Positions 17,611-26,337 are shown, numbered from the stretch's first letter. The stretch: 64,000 nucleotides of DNA from Methylobacterium sp. FF17 (GCF_025813715.1 NZ_CP107532.1:2170001-2234000); one strand, 5' to 3'. Notes: generated by a model not told the origin, from the sequence alone. Numbers and translations are program-made.

Positions 17611-19755
17611 ATGGCTTTGACCGCCCTTTCTCCCGAAAGCGGGAATGAATTCGTCGACGCGTTTATCAACAATGGCCGGCATTACGTGAACGATGCCGGC
17701 GTGGAGGGGCCGTTCGTCGTCAAGTATTATTTCGGCAAATTGACCGGAACAGCCGTCGACGGAAACAACACGGGCTATGATTGGCGCCCCTTCGAGAAGG
17801 CGCAGTTCAGCAAGGCCATCCAGAACTGGGAGAACGTCGCCAACGTCGATTTCCAGCAGGTCGCGACCCAGCCCGAGGCACTCTTCGTCGAGCGCCTCGA
17901 GAACCAGGCGACCGCCGGAGGAACGGTCTCGGCCTCCCACAATCTGCCGAGCGCCAACGCGAATGCCCAGAGCAACGGGACGTACAACTTCGAGGCGGTC
18001 GGTGTGCGTCAGTGGACGCCCGATCAGATGGAGCCGGGGGGCAACTTCTATCGCACCTTCATCCACGAGACCGGCCACGGTCTCGGTTTGAAGCATCCCC
18101 ACGATTCCGGATCCGGCGCCTTCGCCCCGAACTACTTCCCCGGCATCGAGGCCACCGACCCGGCCGCGGAACGGCAGCGCGACTTAGGCCTCTACGATCT
18201 GAACCATATGTTCGGGTCGGTGATGTCCTACGCGCACGGCTACACGTTCGACGACAAGGGAATCATCGTCGAGGAGCCCACGCGCCAGCGCCCGGTGGCC
18301 GAAGATTACTTTCTCGATCACGGTTTTGCCGCCGCACCGATGGCTTACGACATCGCCGCCATCCAGTACCTCTACGGCGCGAACACCACCTTCGCGAGCG
18401 GGAACAACGTCTACATGCTGCCCGACAGCAACGACCCGCGGCCGTTCCTGCCGGGGCCGCCGAACGAGGCGGGCGTGCCAGAGACCATCGTGTACCAGCC
18501 CGATACCGCGTTCTGGCAGAGCATCTGGGACACCGGGGGCACGGACGAACTGCGCTATGACGGCACGCGCAACGCCATCCTGGATCTCACTGCGGCGACC
18601 CTCGATGCGACGACCACGAGCCGCGGCGTCCTCAGCTACGCGGCCTTCATCGGCGGCGGCTACACGATCGCCAACGGCGTCGTCATCGAGAAAGCCACGG
18701 GCGGTTCCGGCGACGATACGCTGACCGGCAACGCCGTCGCGAACGTGCTGACGGGGGGCGCCGGCAACGACACGCTCGACGGCCGGGCCGGCGATGATGT
18801 CCTCGACGGCGGCAACGGCCTCGACAAGGCGGTGTTTGGCTACGCCCTGAGCGAGGCGACCGTCAGTCTCGCCGCGAGCGGCCTGCTGGTGGTCTCGGGT
18901 CCGGATGGCCAGGATACCGTTCGGGGCATCGAGCAGTTCCAGTTCAGCGACCGCATGATCGACACGGCGGACGGCAACCCCCTGGTCGACGACCTGTACT
19001 ACCTCCTGACCAACCGGGACGTTCTCGCCGCCGGCCAGGATGCGGATGCGCACTACGCCGCCTACGGTGCCGCCGAGGGCCGTGACCCCAACGCGTTCTT
19101 CTCCACCAAGGGCTATCTCGGCGTGAACGCCGACGTGGTGAAGTCCGGGGCCGAGGCGCTCACCCAATACCAGCAATCCGGCTTCAAGGAGGGCCGCGAC
19201 CCGGGCGCGCGCTTCGACAACGAGTTCTATCTCGCCCGCCACACGGACGTGCGGGACGCCGGGCTGAACCCGCTGGAGCACTACCTCCAGTACGGCCAGG
19301 CCGAAGGCCGCGCCATCTTCGACGCGGTCGGCAAGGCCGCCGACATCAAGGCCGGGTTCGACGCCGAGTTCTACCTGCTCGCCAACGCCGACGTGCTGCA
19401 GGTCGCGCAGAGCACGGGCGCGAGCGACACCTTCGCCTTCGCCCGCCAGCACTTCGACACCGATGGCTGGAAGGAAGGCCGCGATCCGAACGCGGTGTTC
19501 GACACCAAGGGGTATCTGGCCGCCTACGGCGACGTCGCGGCGGCGGGCATCAATCCGCTCGCCCACTACGACACCTACGGCTGGAAGGAGGGCCGCGACC
19601 CCTCCGCCGACTTCGACAGCTCGGAATACCTTGCGGTCAACGGCGACGTGGCCCAGGCCGGGCTCAACCCGATGCAGCACTACCTGCAGTACGGGCTGGT
19701 CGAGAACCGCGCCGTCCTCAACGACGGCACCTTCGGCTACGGCAACATCGCCTGA
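17611..19755 (+). CDS. Secreted serralysin-like RTX metalloprotease with six C-terminal repeats
   Basis: Protein of 714 residues. Residues 1-345 are a metzincin (M10) protease: zinc motif HETGHGLGLKH at 152-162 (three His ligands plus catalytic Glu) and the Met-turn VMSYAHGY. There is no N-terminal Sec signal, as usual for type I secreted RTX proteins. Residues about 364-405 hold RTX calcium-binding nonapeptides (GGSGDDTLTGN, GGAGNDTLDG, AGDDVLDGGNG). Residues about 455-705 contain six repeats of 38-50 residues built on YLA..DV..AG.NPL.HY..YG..EGRDP, which I do not recognise as a named domain. No type I secretion genes lie nearby. The adjacent TPR-glycosyltransferase makes this a candidate glycoprotein. 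Confidence 0.88.
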   Translation: MALTALSPESGNEFVDAFINNGRHYVNDAGVEGPFVVKYYFGKLTGTAVDGNNTGYDWRPFEKAQFSKAIQNWENVANVDFQQVATQPEALFVERLENQATAGGTVSASHNLPSANANAQSNGTYNFEAVGVRQWTPDQMEPGGNFYRTFIHETGHGLGLKHPHDSGSGAFAPNYFPGIEATDPAAERQRDLGLYDLNHMFGSVMSYAHGYTFDDKGIIVEEPTRQRPVAEDYFLDHGFAAAPMAYDIAAIQYLYGANTTFASGNNVYMLPDSNDPRPFLPGPPNEAGVPETIVYQPDTAFWQSIWDTGGTDELRYDGTRNAILDLTAATLDATTTSRGVLSYAAFIGGGYTIANGVVIEKATGGSGDDTLTGNAVANVLTGGAGNDTLDGRAGDDVLDGGNGLDKAVFGYALSEATVSLAASGLLVVSGPDGQDTVRGIEQFQFSDRMIDTADGNPLVDDLYYLLTNRDVLAAGQDADAHYAAYGAAEGRDPNAFFSTKGYLGVNADVVKSGAEALTQYQQSGFKEGRDPGARFDNEFYLARHTDVRDAGLNPLEHYLQYGQAEGRAIFDAVGKAADIKAGFDAEFYLLANADVLQVAQSTGASDTFAFARQHFDTDGWKEGRDPNAVFDTKGYLAAYGDVAAAGINPLAHYDTYGWKEGRDPSADFDSSEYLAVNGDVAQAGLNPMQHYLQYGLVENRAVLNDGTFGYGNIA

Positions 19756-19765
19756 GGCTGGACGG

Positions 19766-19794
19766 GCGACGACCGGGCCGTTCTCGGTCGTCGC
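19766..19794 (+). terminator. Hairpin after RTX protease gene
   Basis: A 10-bp perfect stem pairs 19766-19775 with 19785-19794 around a 9-base loop, 11 bases after the protease stop. A likely terminator, though it lacks a T-run. Confidence 0.5.
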
Positions 19795-20198
19795 GCGCCG
19801 CGAGCGGTCTCCTTAACCGGCATCGGATCGCCGGATCGATTGACGAAGCGTCAGCGCGTCGGGGGCATCCCCCCGGCGCGCTTGCGTGCTGTGCCATCCT
19901 GCTGCCGTCTCAAGTCCGTGACTCCCGAGGACTGCTCCTTCAGGCCGCAGGCGATGTGGGTCCGCCGAAGCGCATCAGGGCACCGACGCGGGGCAGGCCG
20001 TGAGCGGAAAGGGGTTCGGTGAGGGCGTGGTCGCCGGTCTCGGGTTCGCTTCGATGGCTCGGCGTTATGCCGGACCTCACGCATCCGGACCGGAGCATCG
20101 GATCCGGTCCCGCCGGCCTCGTGCGGGAATTCGGCCGACCGCCACAGGACGCCGCCCAGCTGTTCTGCATCCATAATTCCGTTGGCCCGAGGTTTGCT

Positions 20199-20226
20199 GG
20201 AGCCGTGTGACAGACACGGAGGCTCC
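20199..20226 (+). promoter_or_regulatory. Hairpin covering the ribosome-binding site of the ABC ATPase gene
   Basis: GGAGCCGTGT (20199-20208), loop GACAG, then ACACGG-A-GGCTCC (20214-20226): a 6-bp inner stem CCGTGT/ACACGG and alternative outer pairing GGAGCC/GGCTCC. The 3' arm contains the CGGAGG Shine-Dalgarno, and the ATG is at 20227. The structure could limit translation initiation. Confidence 0.4.
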
Positions 20227-21012
20227 ATGACGGCTCCCAAGGTCCAGCTCAGCTTGGATGGTATCCGCAAGTCCTTTCCCGGCAAGGGTGCGCCGGTGCC
20301 GGTTCTCGACGGGCTCAGCTTCGACATCTACGAGCGCGATTTCGTCAGCATCATCGGTCCGAGCGGATGCGGCAAGACGACCGTGTTCAACGTCATCGCC
20401 GGACTGCTCGAGCCCGACAGCGGCACGATGACGTTTCGCGGCGAGCTGGTGCCGGGGCTGCAGGGCCGGGTCGGCTACATGATGCAGAAGGATCTGCTCT
20501 TTCCCTGGCGAACGGTCCTGCAGAACGTGATGCTCGGCCTCGAGATGAAGGGCGTCGACCGGGCCCAGGCGCTCGATACGGCCCGTGAATACCTCTCGAC
20601 CTTCGGCCTGTCGGGCTTCGAGAATGCCTACCCGAAGATGTTGTCCGGCGGCATGCGGCAGCGCACCGCCCTGATCCGGACCCTGATCATGGATCCGGAT
20701 ATCCTGTTGCTGGACGAACCCTTCTCGGCCCTCGACTACCAGACCCGGCTCTACCTCGAAGGTGTGCTCCTCGACGCGGTGGAGACCTTCCACAAGACCG
20801 TCGTCCTGGTGACCCATGACATCGACGAGGCTGTCGCCCTCTCGAAGCGCGTGGTCGTGCTCGGCAACCGGCCCACCAAGGTGAAGTCGATCCATGAGAT
20901 CGGGCTCGATGCCCGTTCGCCGATCGGTGCCCGCAGCGATCCGCGCTTCTCCGACTACTTCCAAACCCTCTGCGGCGAGCTCGAAATCCAGACCCGGCAG
21001 AGGGCTGCCTGA
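20227..21012 (+). CDS. NitT/TauT-family ABC transporter ATP-binding protein
   Basis: Cytosolic ATPase of 261 residues powering an importer of the nitrate/sulfonate/taurine class. Walker A is GPSGCGKTT, the Q-loop region YMMQKDLLFPWRTV is characteristic of SsuB/TauB-like proteins, the signature is LSGGMRQRTALIRTL, Walker B ILLLDEPFSALD, and the switch His is in VTHDIDEAVALS. The ATG at 20227 is preceded by ACGGAGG. The gene ends by overlapping the permease start by one base. The importer operon appears to continue into two amidases, suggesting the imported compound carries an amide or nitrile-derived group. Confidence 0.92.
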   Translation: MTAPKVQLSLDGIRKSFPGKGAPVPVLDGLSFDIYERDFVSIIGPSGCGKTTVFNVIAGLLEPDSGTMTFRGELVPGLQGRVGYMMQKDLLFPWRTVLQNVMLGLEMKGVDRAQALDTAREYLSTFGLSGFENAYPKMLSGGMRQRTALIRTLIMDPDILLLDEPFSALDYQTRLYLEGVLLDAVETFHKTVVLVTHDIDEAVALSKRVVVLGNRPTKVKSIHEIGLDARSPIGARSDPRFSDYFQTLCGELEIQTRQRAA

Positions 21013-21896
21013 TGGCGACACAAGCCTTGAACACCTCCGTTCCGGCCTCGACGCGGCCCGCTCGCGCGGCCTCGGCGCGACCCCGCTCGAAACCGGGCCG
21101 CGTCGCACGGGCGGCCGACACGACACTCGGGCGCGGCATCATTCAAGTGCTGGCCGTCTCCGTCTTCTTCCTGGCCTGGGAGATCGCGGTCCGGGCCGGC
21201 TGGCTCACGGAATTCCTGGTCGGCGCCCCGTCGGGCATCTGGCGGGTCTTTCTCAACTCGATGCTGGACGGGTCCCTGCCGGTTGACACCTGGTACACGC
21301 TGATCGAGGCGATCATCGGGTTCCTGATCGGCACCCTCCTGGGATCGGTGGCCGGTCTCGGATTGTGGTACTCGGCCTTCGTCGCACGGCTCGTCGAGCC
21401 CTTCATCGTGGCCATCAACTCGGTGCCCAAGATCGCGCTGGCCCCCATCGTGATCCTGTGGTTCGGAACCGGCTTCGTCTCGAAGGTGGCGCTGGCGGTC
21501 TCCCTCACCGCCTTGGTCGCCCTCATCGCGGCCTACCAGGCCGCGCGCGACGCCGACCCCGACCTGCAGGCGCTGCTGGCCTCGATGGGCGCCTCGAAGA
21601 ATCGCATCTTCAAGAGCGTGATCGTGCCCTCGACCCTGCCGGCCATCATCGGGATGTTCCGCATCAACATCGGCTTCGCGCTCGTCGGCGCGGTGGTCGG
21701 CGAGTTCATCTCGTCTCAGCGCGGCCTCGGGCACCTGATCTACGCGGCCTCGAGCCTCTACGACCTCAATACGGTCTGGGTCGGCCTCTTCGTGCTGATG
21801 TTCGTCGGCTTCCTCCTCTACCATGTGATCGATTTCGCCGAGCGTCGCATCCTGCCCTGGCGGCAGATCACCACGGCCGGCCAAGTCCAGGTCTGA
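21012..21896 (+). CDS. NitT/TauT-family ABC transporter permease
   Basis: Inner-membrane permease of 294 residues. After a basic, Ala/Arg-rich N-terminal tail (about 1-40) come six hydrophobic helices of the BPD_transp_1 fold. The coupling motif for the ATPase is visible as DADPDLQALLASMGASKNRIF, characteristic of SsuC/TauC. It overlaps the ATPase gene by one base and is followed after about 115 bases by the substrate-binding protein gene. Together they form a complete importer. Confidence 0.92.
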   Translation: MATQALNTSVPASTRPARAASARPRSKPGRVARAADTTLGRGIIQVLAVSVFFLAWEIAVRAGWLTEFLVGAPSGIWRVFLNSMLDGSLPVDTWYTLIEAIIGFLIGTLLGSVAGLGLWYSAFVARLVEPFIVAINSVPKIALAPIVILWFGTGFVSKVALAVSLTALVALIAAYQAARDADPDLQALLASMGASKNRIFKSVIVPSTLPAIIGMFRINIGFALVGAVVGEFISSQRGLGHLIYAASSLYDLNTVWVGLFVLMFVGFLLYHVIDFAERRILPWRQITTAGQVQV

Positions 21897-22010
21897 TCAG
21901 AGCCCCGCGCGCGCATCCATCCGCCGGCCTCGATGGCCGGTCATCGACGCGCGAGCCTGGGCTTCCCGAACGCCTGCCTCCCCAAAGTTCCTCGAAGAAG
22001 GGCCTCACGG

Positions 22011-22988
22011 ATGATCCGCTCCAAGCGTCTGCGTCTCTCCACCTCTCTGGCCGCGATCCTCGGGTTCGCCGGGCTTGCGGCCCTGCCGGCCCGGGCGGCC
22101 GACAAGGTCACGATCTCGCAGGCTTTCCAGTCGATGCTCTACCTGCCCTTCTACGTCGCCATGGATGGCGGCTTCTTCGCGGGCGAGGGCGTCGAGGTGA
22201 CGAAGGAGACGGCGGGGGCCCCGGCGGTGGCGCTCTCGGCCGTCATCTCGAAGAGCGCGCAATACTCGATCCACGGCCCGGAATGGACCGCGATCGCCGC
22301 CTCGAAGGGCGCGCCCGTCAACGTCGTGGCGAACGTCGTCAACGGGGCCGCCGTCTGGATCGCCACCGCCCCCGACGTGACCTTCAACGATGTGAAGGAC
22401 CTGAAAGGTCAGAAGATCGTCACCGGGCTGATGCCCACCACGAGCACCTCGCTGTTCCTGAAACTCCTGAAGGAGAACGGTCTCAAGCCCGAGGACGTGG
22501 AGATGACCCAGGTCCAGCTCGGCTCCGAGCCGGGGCCCCTCCTGGCCGGTCAGGCCAAGATCGCCGTGATGTACGAGCCCGGCCTCGATCAGGTCGTGGC
22601 CAAGGGCATGAAGGTCGTGCTGGGCTTTCCCGAGCGCTACGGCCCCTACGCCTTCTCGGCCGTGAGCGCCCGCAAGGACGTCGATCCCGCCATCACCCAG
22701 AAGGTCGTCACCGGCATGCAGAAGGCGATCCGCTTCATGCACGCCGAGCCCGAGAAGACCGTCGCCATCGCCAAGAAGCAGTTCCCGAACCTCGACCCCG
22801 CCGTCGTCGAGGCTGCGGTCAAGCGCATGATGCGTGAGAAGGTCTATCCGGACAGCGTCGACATCACCGCCGAGGCGCTCAAGACCGGCATGGAGACGCA
22901 GGTGGCGCTGGGCAATCTCCCGGCCCTGCCCGACTACGCCACCTTCGTGCGCCGCGACTTCATCGAGAAGAGCCTCGCGGCGAACTGA
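22011..22988 (+). CDS. NMT1/THI5-like periplasmic substrate-binding protein
   Basis: Solute receptor of 325 residues for the preceding importer. A Sec signal peptide spans residues 1-26 (RSKRLRLSTSLAAILGFAGL, ending PARAADK with cleavage after ARA). The mature protein has the NMT1-like start VTISQAFQSMLYLPFYVAMD and GGFFAGEGVEV, then LKGQKIVTGLMPTTST. This family binds small organics such as sulfonates, pyrimidines, nitriles or aromatic acids. The ATG at 22011 is chosen because the signal peptide starts there, with GAAGAAGG upstream. Downstream amidases hint that the ligand is an amide or cyclic amide, but the ligand cannot be read from sequence. Confidence 0.88.
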   Translation: MIRSKRLRLSTSLAAILGFAGLAALPARAADKVTISQAFQSMLYLPFYVAMDGGFFAGEGVEVTKETAGAPAVALSAVISKSAQYSIHGPEWTAIAASKGAPVNVVANVVNGAAVWIATAPDVTFNDVKDLKGQKIVTGLMPTTSTSLFLKLLKENGLKPEDVEMTQVQLGSEPGPLLAGQAKIAVMYEPGLDQVVAKGMKVVLGFPERYGPYAFSAVSARKDVDPAITQKVVTGMQKAIRFMHAEPEKTVAIAKKQFPNLDPAVVEAAVKRMMREKVYPDSVDITAEALKTGMETQVALGNLPALPDYATFVRRDFIEKSLAAN

Positions 22989-23040
22989 GCCTCCGAACGG
23001 CCGGACGCCGCGCCGGTGCGGCGTCCGGCTATGTGAGACA

Positions 23041-24357
23041 ATGGACCCTTCGATGCTCAACCACCTCGGTCTCGTCGACGCCCTGCGGGCGTTCCGCGAT
23101 GGGCACGCCTCGCCCGGCGATTACCTCGCGGCCTGCCATGAGGCGGCCCGGGCGCACGCGGACATGGCCGCGTTCACGTATCTGGCACCGGAGCTTTCGC
23201 CGGCAGACGGTCCCTGGGCCGGCATCCCCGTGGGCGTGAAGGACATCATCGCCACCGCCGACATGCCCACCACGAACGGCTCGCCGGTCTATGCCGACCA
23301 CGTGCCCGCCGCGGATGCCTGGATCGTCGCCCGCCTGAGGGCGCTCGGGGCCTCGGTCCTCGGCAAGACGGTCTCGACGGAGTTCGCCTGGCGCCATCCG
23401 GGGCCGACGCATAATCCCTGGGCGCGCGGGCACACCCCGGGCGGCTCCTCCAGTGGCTCGGCCGCCGCCGTGGCGGCCGGAATCGTGCCCCTGGCGCTCG
23501 GCACGCAGACCTTCGGGTCGGTGATCCGGCCGGCGGCCTATTGCGGGGTCGTCGGCTTCAAGCCGAGCTATGGCGCGATCCCGCGACTGGGCGTGCATCC
23601 GCTGGCCCCCTCCCTCGACCATGTCGGCCTGTTCACCCGGTCAGTGACGGACGCCGCCTTCGCCCTCGTGCATCTGATCGGCCGGGACGACGCGGACCCA
23701 CACGGACGCCCGCTGCCGGGATTTTCCGTCGATCTCGACGCGCGATTGGCAGCGCGCGACGCGCCGCGTCTGGCCGTTGTCCGAACCGCGATCTGGGACA
23801 GGGCCGAACCCGAGCAGCGCGCCCTGCTCGACTCCGCGGCAGCGGCCTTCCGCGCGGCCGGGGCCGGGGTGTCCGACCTCGAACTCCCGGCCTCCTTCGA
23901 GGTTCTGTGGGACTGCGCGCGCACCATCCTCGCCGTCGAGGCGAGCGCCCGCTTCGGATCGCTGGTGGAGCGCTGTCCCGACCGGACGAGCCAGCCGCTC
24001 AAGGACCTCGTCGCGGAGGGTGCACGGATCTCGGCCGTCGCCTACGTGGACGCTCTGCGGCGGCAGATCGAACTGCGGACTGACCTCGACGCGGTGCTGA
24101 CAGGTCATGACGCGATCCTGACCCTGCCGGCCTCCGGCCCGGCGCCCGAGGGGCTGGCCTCGACGGGTGACCCCGCCTTCTGCGTGCCCTGGACCTGCCT
24201 CGGCGCTCCCGCCGTCGCGCTCCCGGCGGGAGCAAGCCGGGGACTCCCCCTCGGCCTCCAGCTGGTCGGGGCCTACCGCAACGATCTTGCCTTGCTCCGT
24301 ACGGTGGGCTGGTGCGAAACGGTGCTTGCCCGCCCGATCACCTTCCCCGCCGTCTGA
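23041..24357 (+). CDS. Amidase signature family enzyme
   Basis: Predicted cytosolic amidase of 438 residues hydrolysing a C-N amide bond. The Ser-cisSer-Lys triad is visible: Lys67 in PVGVKDIIATADMPT, the serine cluster GGSSSGSAAAVAAG (about 134-147) and the nucleophile Ser160 in GTQTFGSVIRPAAYCG. The nucleophile motif has Phe where the family usually has Gly (QTGGS). It lies 52 bases after the substrate-binding protein gene and 35 bases before a second amidase, probably on one transcript. The two amidases share motifs but differ clearly through the middle third, so they may act on successive or different substrates. Confidence 0.88.
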   Translation: MDPSMLNHLGLVDALRAFRDGHASPGDYLAACHEAARAHADMAAFTYLAPELSPADGPWAGIPVGVKDIIATADMPTTNGSPVYADHVPAADAWIVARLRALGASVLGKTVSTEFAWRHPGPTHNPWARGHTPGGSSSGSAAAVAAGIVPLALGTQTFGSVIRPAAYCGVVGFKPSYGAIPRLGVHPLAPSLDHVGLFTRSVTDAAFALVHLIGRDDADPHGRPLPGFSVDLDARLAARDAPRLAVVRTAIWDRAEPEQRALLDSAAAAFRAAGAGVSDLELPASFEVLWDCARTILAVEASARFGSLVERCPDRTSQPLKDLVAEGARISAVAYVDALRRQIELRTDLDAVLTGHDAILTLPASGPAPEGLASTGDPAFCVPWTCLGAPAVALPAGASRGLPLGLQLVGAYRNDLALLRTVGWCETVLARPITFPAV

Positions 24358-24392
24358 AAACCCGCCCGTCGCGCTCATTGGAACGCTGTCCC

Positions 24393-25649
24393 ATGCTGTC
24401 CCTCCTGTCGCTGCGTACGCAGATCGATGCCGGCTCTCTCACCCCCCGTGACGCCATCGGTCTCTGCGAGGCCGCCATCGCCGAGCACGAGCCCAAGATC
24501 CAGGCGCTGGTCAGCCGCACGCTCGATCCGGCCGTGCCGGCGCACGGCCCCCTTGCGGGCATCGCCGTGGGGGTGAAGGACATCCTCGACACGGCCGACC
24601 TGCCGACACAGATGGGCTCGCCGATCTATGAGGGCTGGCGTCCACGAGCCGATGCCGCCGCCGTGGCGCGCCTGAGGCGGCTCGGCGCCGTTCCGCTGGC
24701 CAAGACCACGACCACGGCCTTCGCTTTCCTCGACCCGACCGGGACGCGCAATCCGCATCACCCGGGGCACACGCCCGGTGGTTCGTCGGCGGGGTCCGCT
24801 GCCGCCGTCGGCGCGGGGATGCTGCCGCTGGCGCTCGGCACGCAGACGGGTGGCTCGGTCATCCGCCCGGCGGCCTATTGCGGCGTGGTCGGGCTGAAGC
24901 CTTCGTTCGGCCTCCTGCCCACGGTGGGCATGAAGTGCTTCTCCTGGACCCTCGACACGCTGGGCCTGTTCACGGCAGGCGTCGCGGATGCCGCCTACGC
25001 CCTCGCGCTGATGACGGGGCGCCCCGATCTCGACCTGTCCGCGACCGAGCCGGGCACGCCACGCATCGGCGTCGTCCGGCAGGATTTCTGCGCCGCCGCG
25101 GAACCCGAGGCGCTGGCCGCCCTCGAACGCGTGCGCGTCGCCGCCGAGACCGCCGGAGCCCGCCTTCGTGACCTCCCCCTGCCGGCCCTCTTCGCCGAGG
25201 CTTTCGGGCTCCACGGCACGATCCAGGATTTCGAGGCGGTCCAGGCGCTGGACTGGGAATACACCACCCATCGCGCGGATCTCGGACGCCTTCTCGGCGC
25301 CCATCTCGATGCCGCGCAGGGCGTGGCGCCGAAATCCTACGACGCGTCCCTGAAGGTGGCGGATCGCGCCCGGCGGCAGTTGCCGGACCTGTTCGCGGAG
25401 CACGACCTGGACGTGATCCTGACGCTCTCGGCGCCCGGTCCGGCGCCGGAAGGCCATGCCAGCACGGGTGATTCCCGCTTCAACCGTCTCTGGACGCTGA
25501 TGGGGGTTCCCTGCGTGACCGTGCCGGTGGGCCGCAGCGCGACCGGGCTGCCGCTCGGCGTGCAGGTGATCGCACGTCGTGGCGACGATGCCCGGGCCCT
25601 CGGGGCCGCGCGCTTCGTCGAGACGCTGATGGGACGGCAATCCGCGTAG
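24393..25649 (+). CDS. Amidase signature family enzyme, second paralogue
   Basis: Amidase of 418 residues following the first. Triad: Lys62 in AVGVKDILDTADLPTQMGS, the Ser-rich loop GGSSAGSAAAVGAG and nucleophile Ser155 in GTQTGGSVIRPAAYCG, here in the canonical form. Near the C-terminus LTLSAPGPAPEGHASTGD mirrors the first amidase (LPASGPAPEGLASTGD), showing common descent by duplication. The stop lies only 6 bases from the stop of the convergent MarR gene, with no obvious terminator between. Confidence 0.88.
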   Translation: MLSLLSLRTQIDAGSLTPRDAIGLCEAAIAEHEPKIQALVSRTLDPAVPAHGPLAGIAVGVKDILDTADLPTQMGSPIYEGWRPRADAAAVARLRRLGAVPLAKTTTTAFAFLDPTGTRNPHHPGHTPGGSSAGSAAAVGAGMLPLALGTQTGGSVIRPAAYCGVVGLKPSFGLLPTVGMKCFSWTLDTLGLFTAGVADAAYALALMTGRPDLDLSATEPGTPRIGVVRQDFCAAAEPEALAALERVRVAAETAGARLRDLPLPALFAEAFGLHGTIQDFEAVQALDWEYTTHRADLGRLLGAHLDAAQGVAPKSYDASLKVADRARRQLPDLFAEHDLDVILTLSAPGPAPEGHASTGDSRFNRLWTLMGVPCVTVPVGRSATGLPLGVQVIARRGDDARALGAARFVETLMGRQSA

Positions 25650-25655
25650 AGCCGT

Positions 25656-26183
25656 TCAACCTAGAAGCCCGGCCGCGCCGCGCCGCTGCTGATGGCCGGC
25701 GGTGACCTTCTTCATCAGCCGGATCAGGATCGCCTGCTCCTCCGCCGAGAGCGGCTGGAGCGTGGCGTCGTGTGCCTGCCGCGCGGCCTCCTCCATCCGC
25801 TGAAGCAGGGTGCGGCCCGCCGGGGTCGCGCGGCAACGCTGAGAGCGCCGATCCGTCAGCCAAGCAGAGCGTTCGACGAGCCCGCGCGCTTCCAGGCGTT
25901 TGAGGGCGCCCGTCGTCGTCGTCCGGTCGAGGGCCACCGCATTCGCCAAGGTGGTCTGATCGGCTTCGCCGCGTTCCGCCAGCAACGAGAGCAGGCTGTA
26001 CTGCAGCGGAGTGACGCCGAAAGCGCCACAACGCTCTGAAAAGAGGCTGACATGGATCTGATGCAGTCGCCGCATCAGGAATCCTGGACGTTCCGCCAGA
26101 GGCCACGGTGCCACCGGTTGCGGGATGGCGCCACCGTCCCGTGTCGTCTCCGCAATCTCAGACCCGATTTCGTCCATTCGCAT
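25656..26183 (-). CDS. MarR-family transcriptional regulator
   Basis: Dimeric winged-helix regulator of 175 residues, probably a ligand-relieved repressor. MarR core runs about 45-160: LRRLHQIHVSLFSERC-like helix, TPLQYSLLSLLAERG, the recognition helix ANAVALDRTTTTGALKRLEA, and the wing SAWLTDRRSQRCRATPAG. The ATG at 26183 has AGGGAG 9 bases upstream; the frame is open further upstream but without family resemblance. It is divergent from the amidohydrolase operon, and two palindromes in the 154-base gap are natural operators. It most likely controls the amidohydrolase/molybdenum hydroxylase genes and itself. Confidence 0.88.
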   Translation of the reverse strand: MRMDEIGSEIAETTRDGGAIPQPVAPWPLAERPGFLMRRLHQIHVSLFSERCGAFGVTPLQYSLLSLLAERGEADQTTLANAVALDRTTTTGALKRLEARGLVERSAWLTDRRSQRCRATPAGRTLLQRMEEAARQAHDATLQPLSAEEQAILIRLMKKVTAGHQQRRGAAGLLG

Positions 26184-26222
26184 TCCGCTCCCTGAGTCTG
26201 ATCGCCGCTCGATTCGCCCGTG

Positions 26223-26265
26223 GCACGTACCGTGCTTGTCGAGAGATACGAAGCATACTTCGCAT
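26223..26265. promoter_or_regulatory. Two palindromes between MarR and amidohydrolase genes
   Basis: GCACG-TAC-CGTGC is a perfect inverted repeat at 26223-26235. ATACGAAGCATACTTCGCAT at 26246-26265 is a 20-base near-palindrome with core CGAAG-N4-CTTCG. Length and spacing suit MarR dimers, and the location is between the regulator and its divergent neighbour, so both are candidate MarR operators. Confidence 0.55.
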
Positions 26266-26337
26266 TCGGTCGATCCCGCCAGGGTCGGTGGATGCGGCGG
26301 CCGTCGCACTGCGGTGAGGCCTCAAGGAGAGCGCGGA

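Larger units (their letters stand above)
19756..20226. other. Gene-free region before NitT-type ABC operon
   Basis: Apart from the hairpin at its start and the one overlapping the ribosome-binding site at its end (20199-20226) no feature or credible gene is seen. The promoter for the importer/amidase operon is expected here. Confidence 0.5.
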
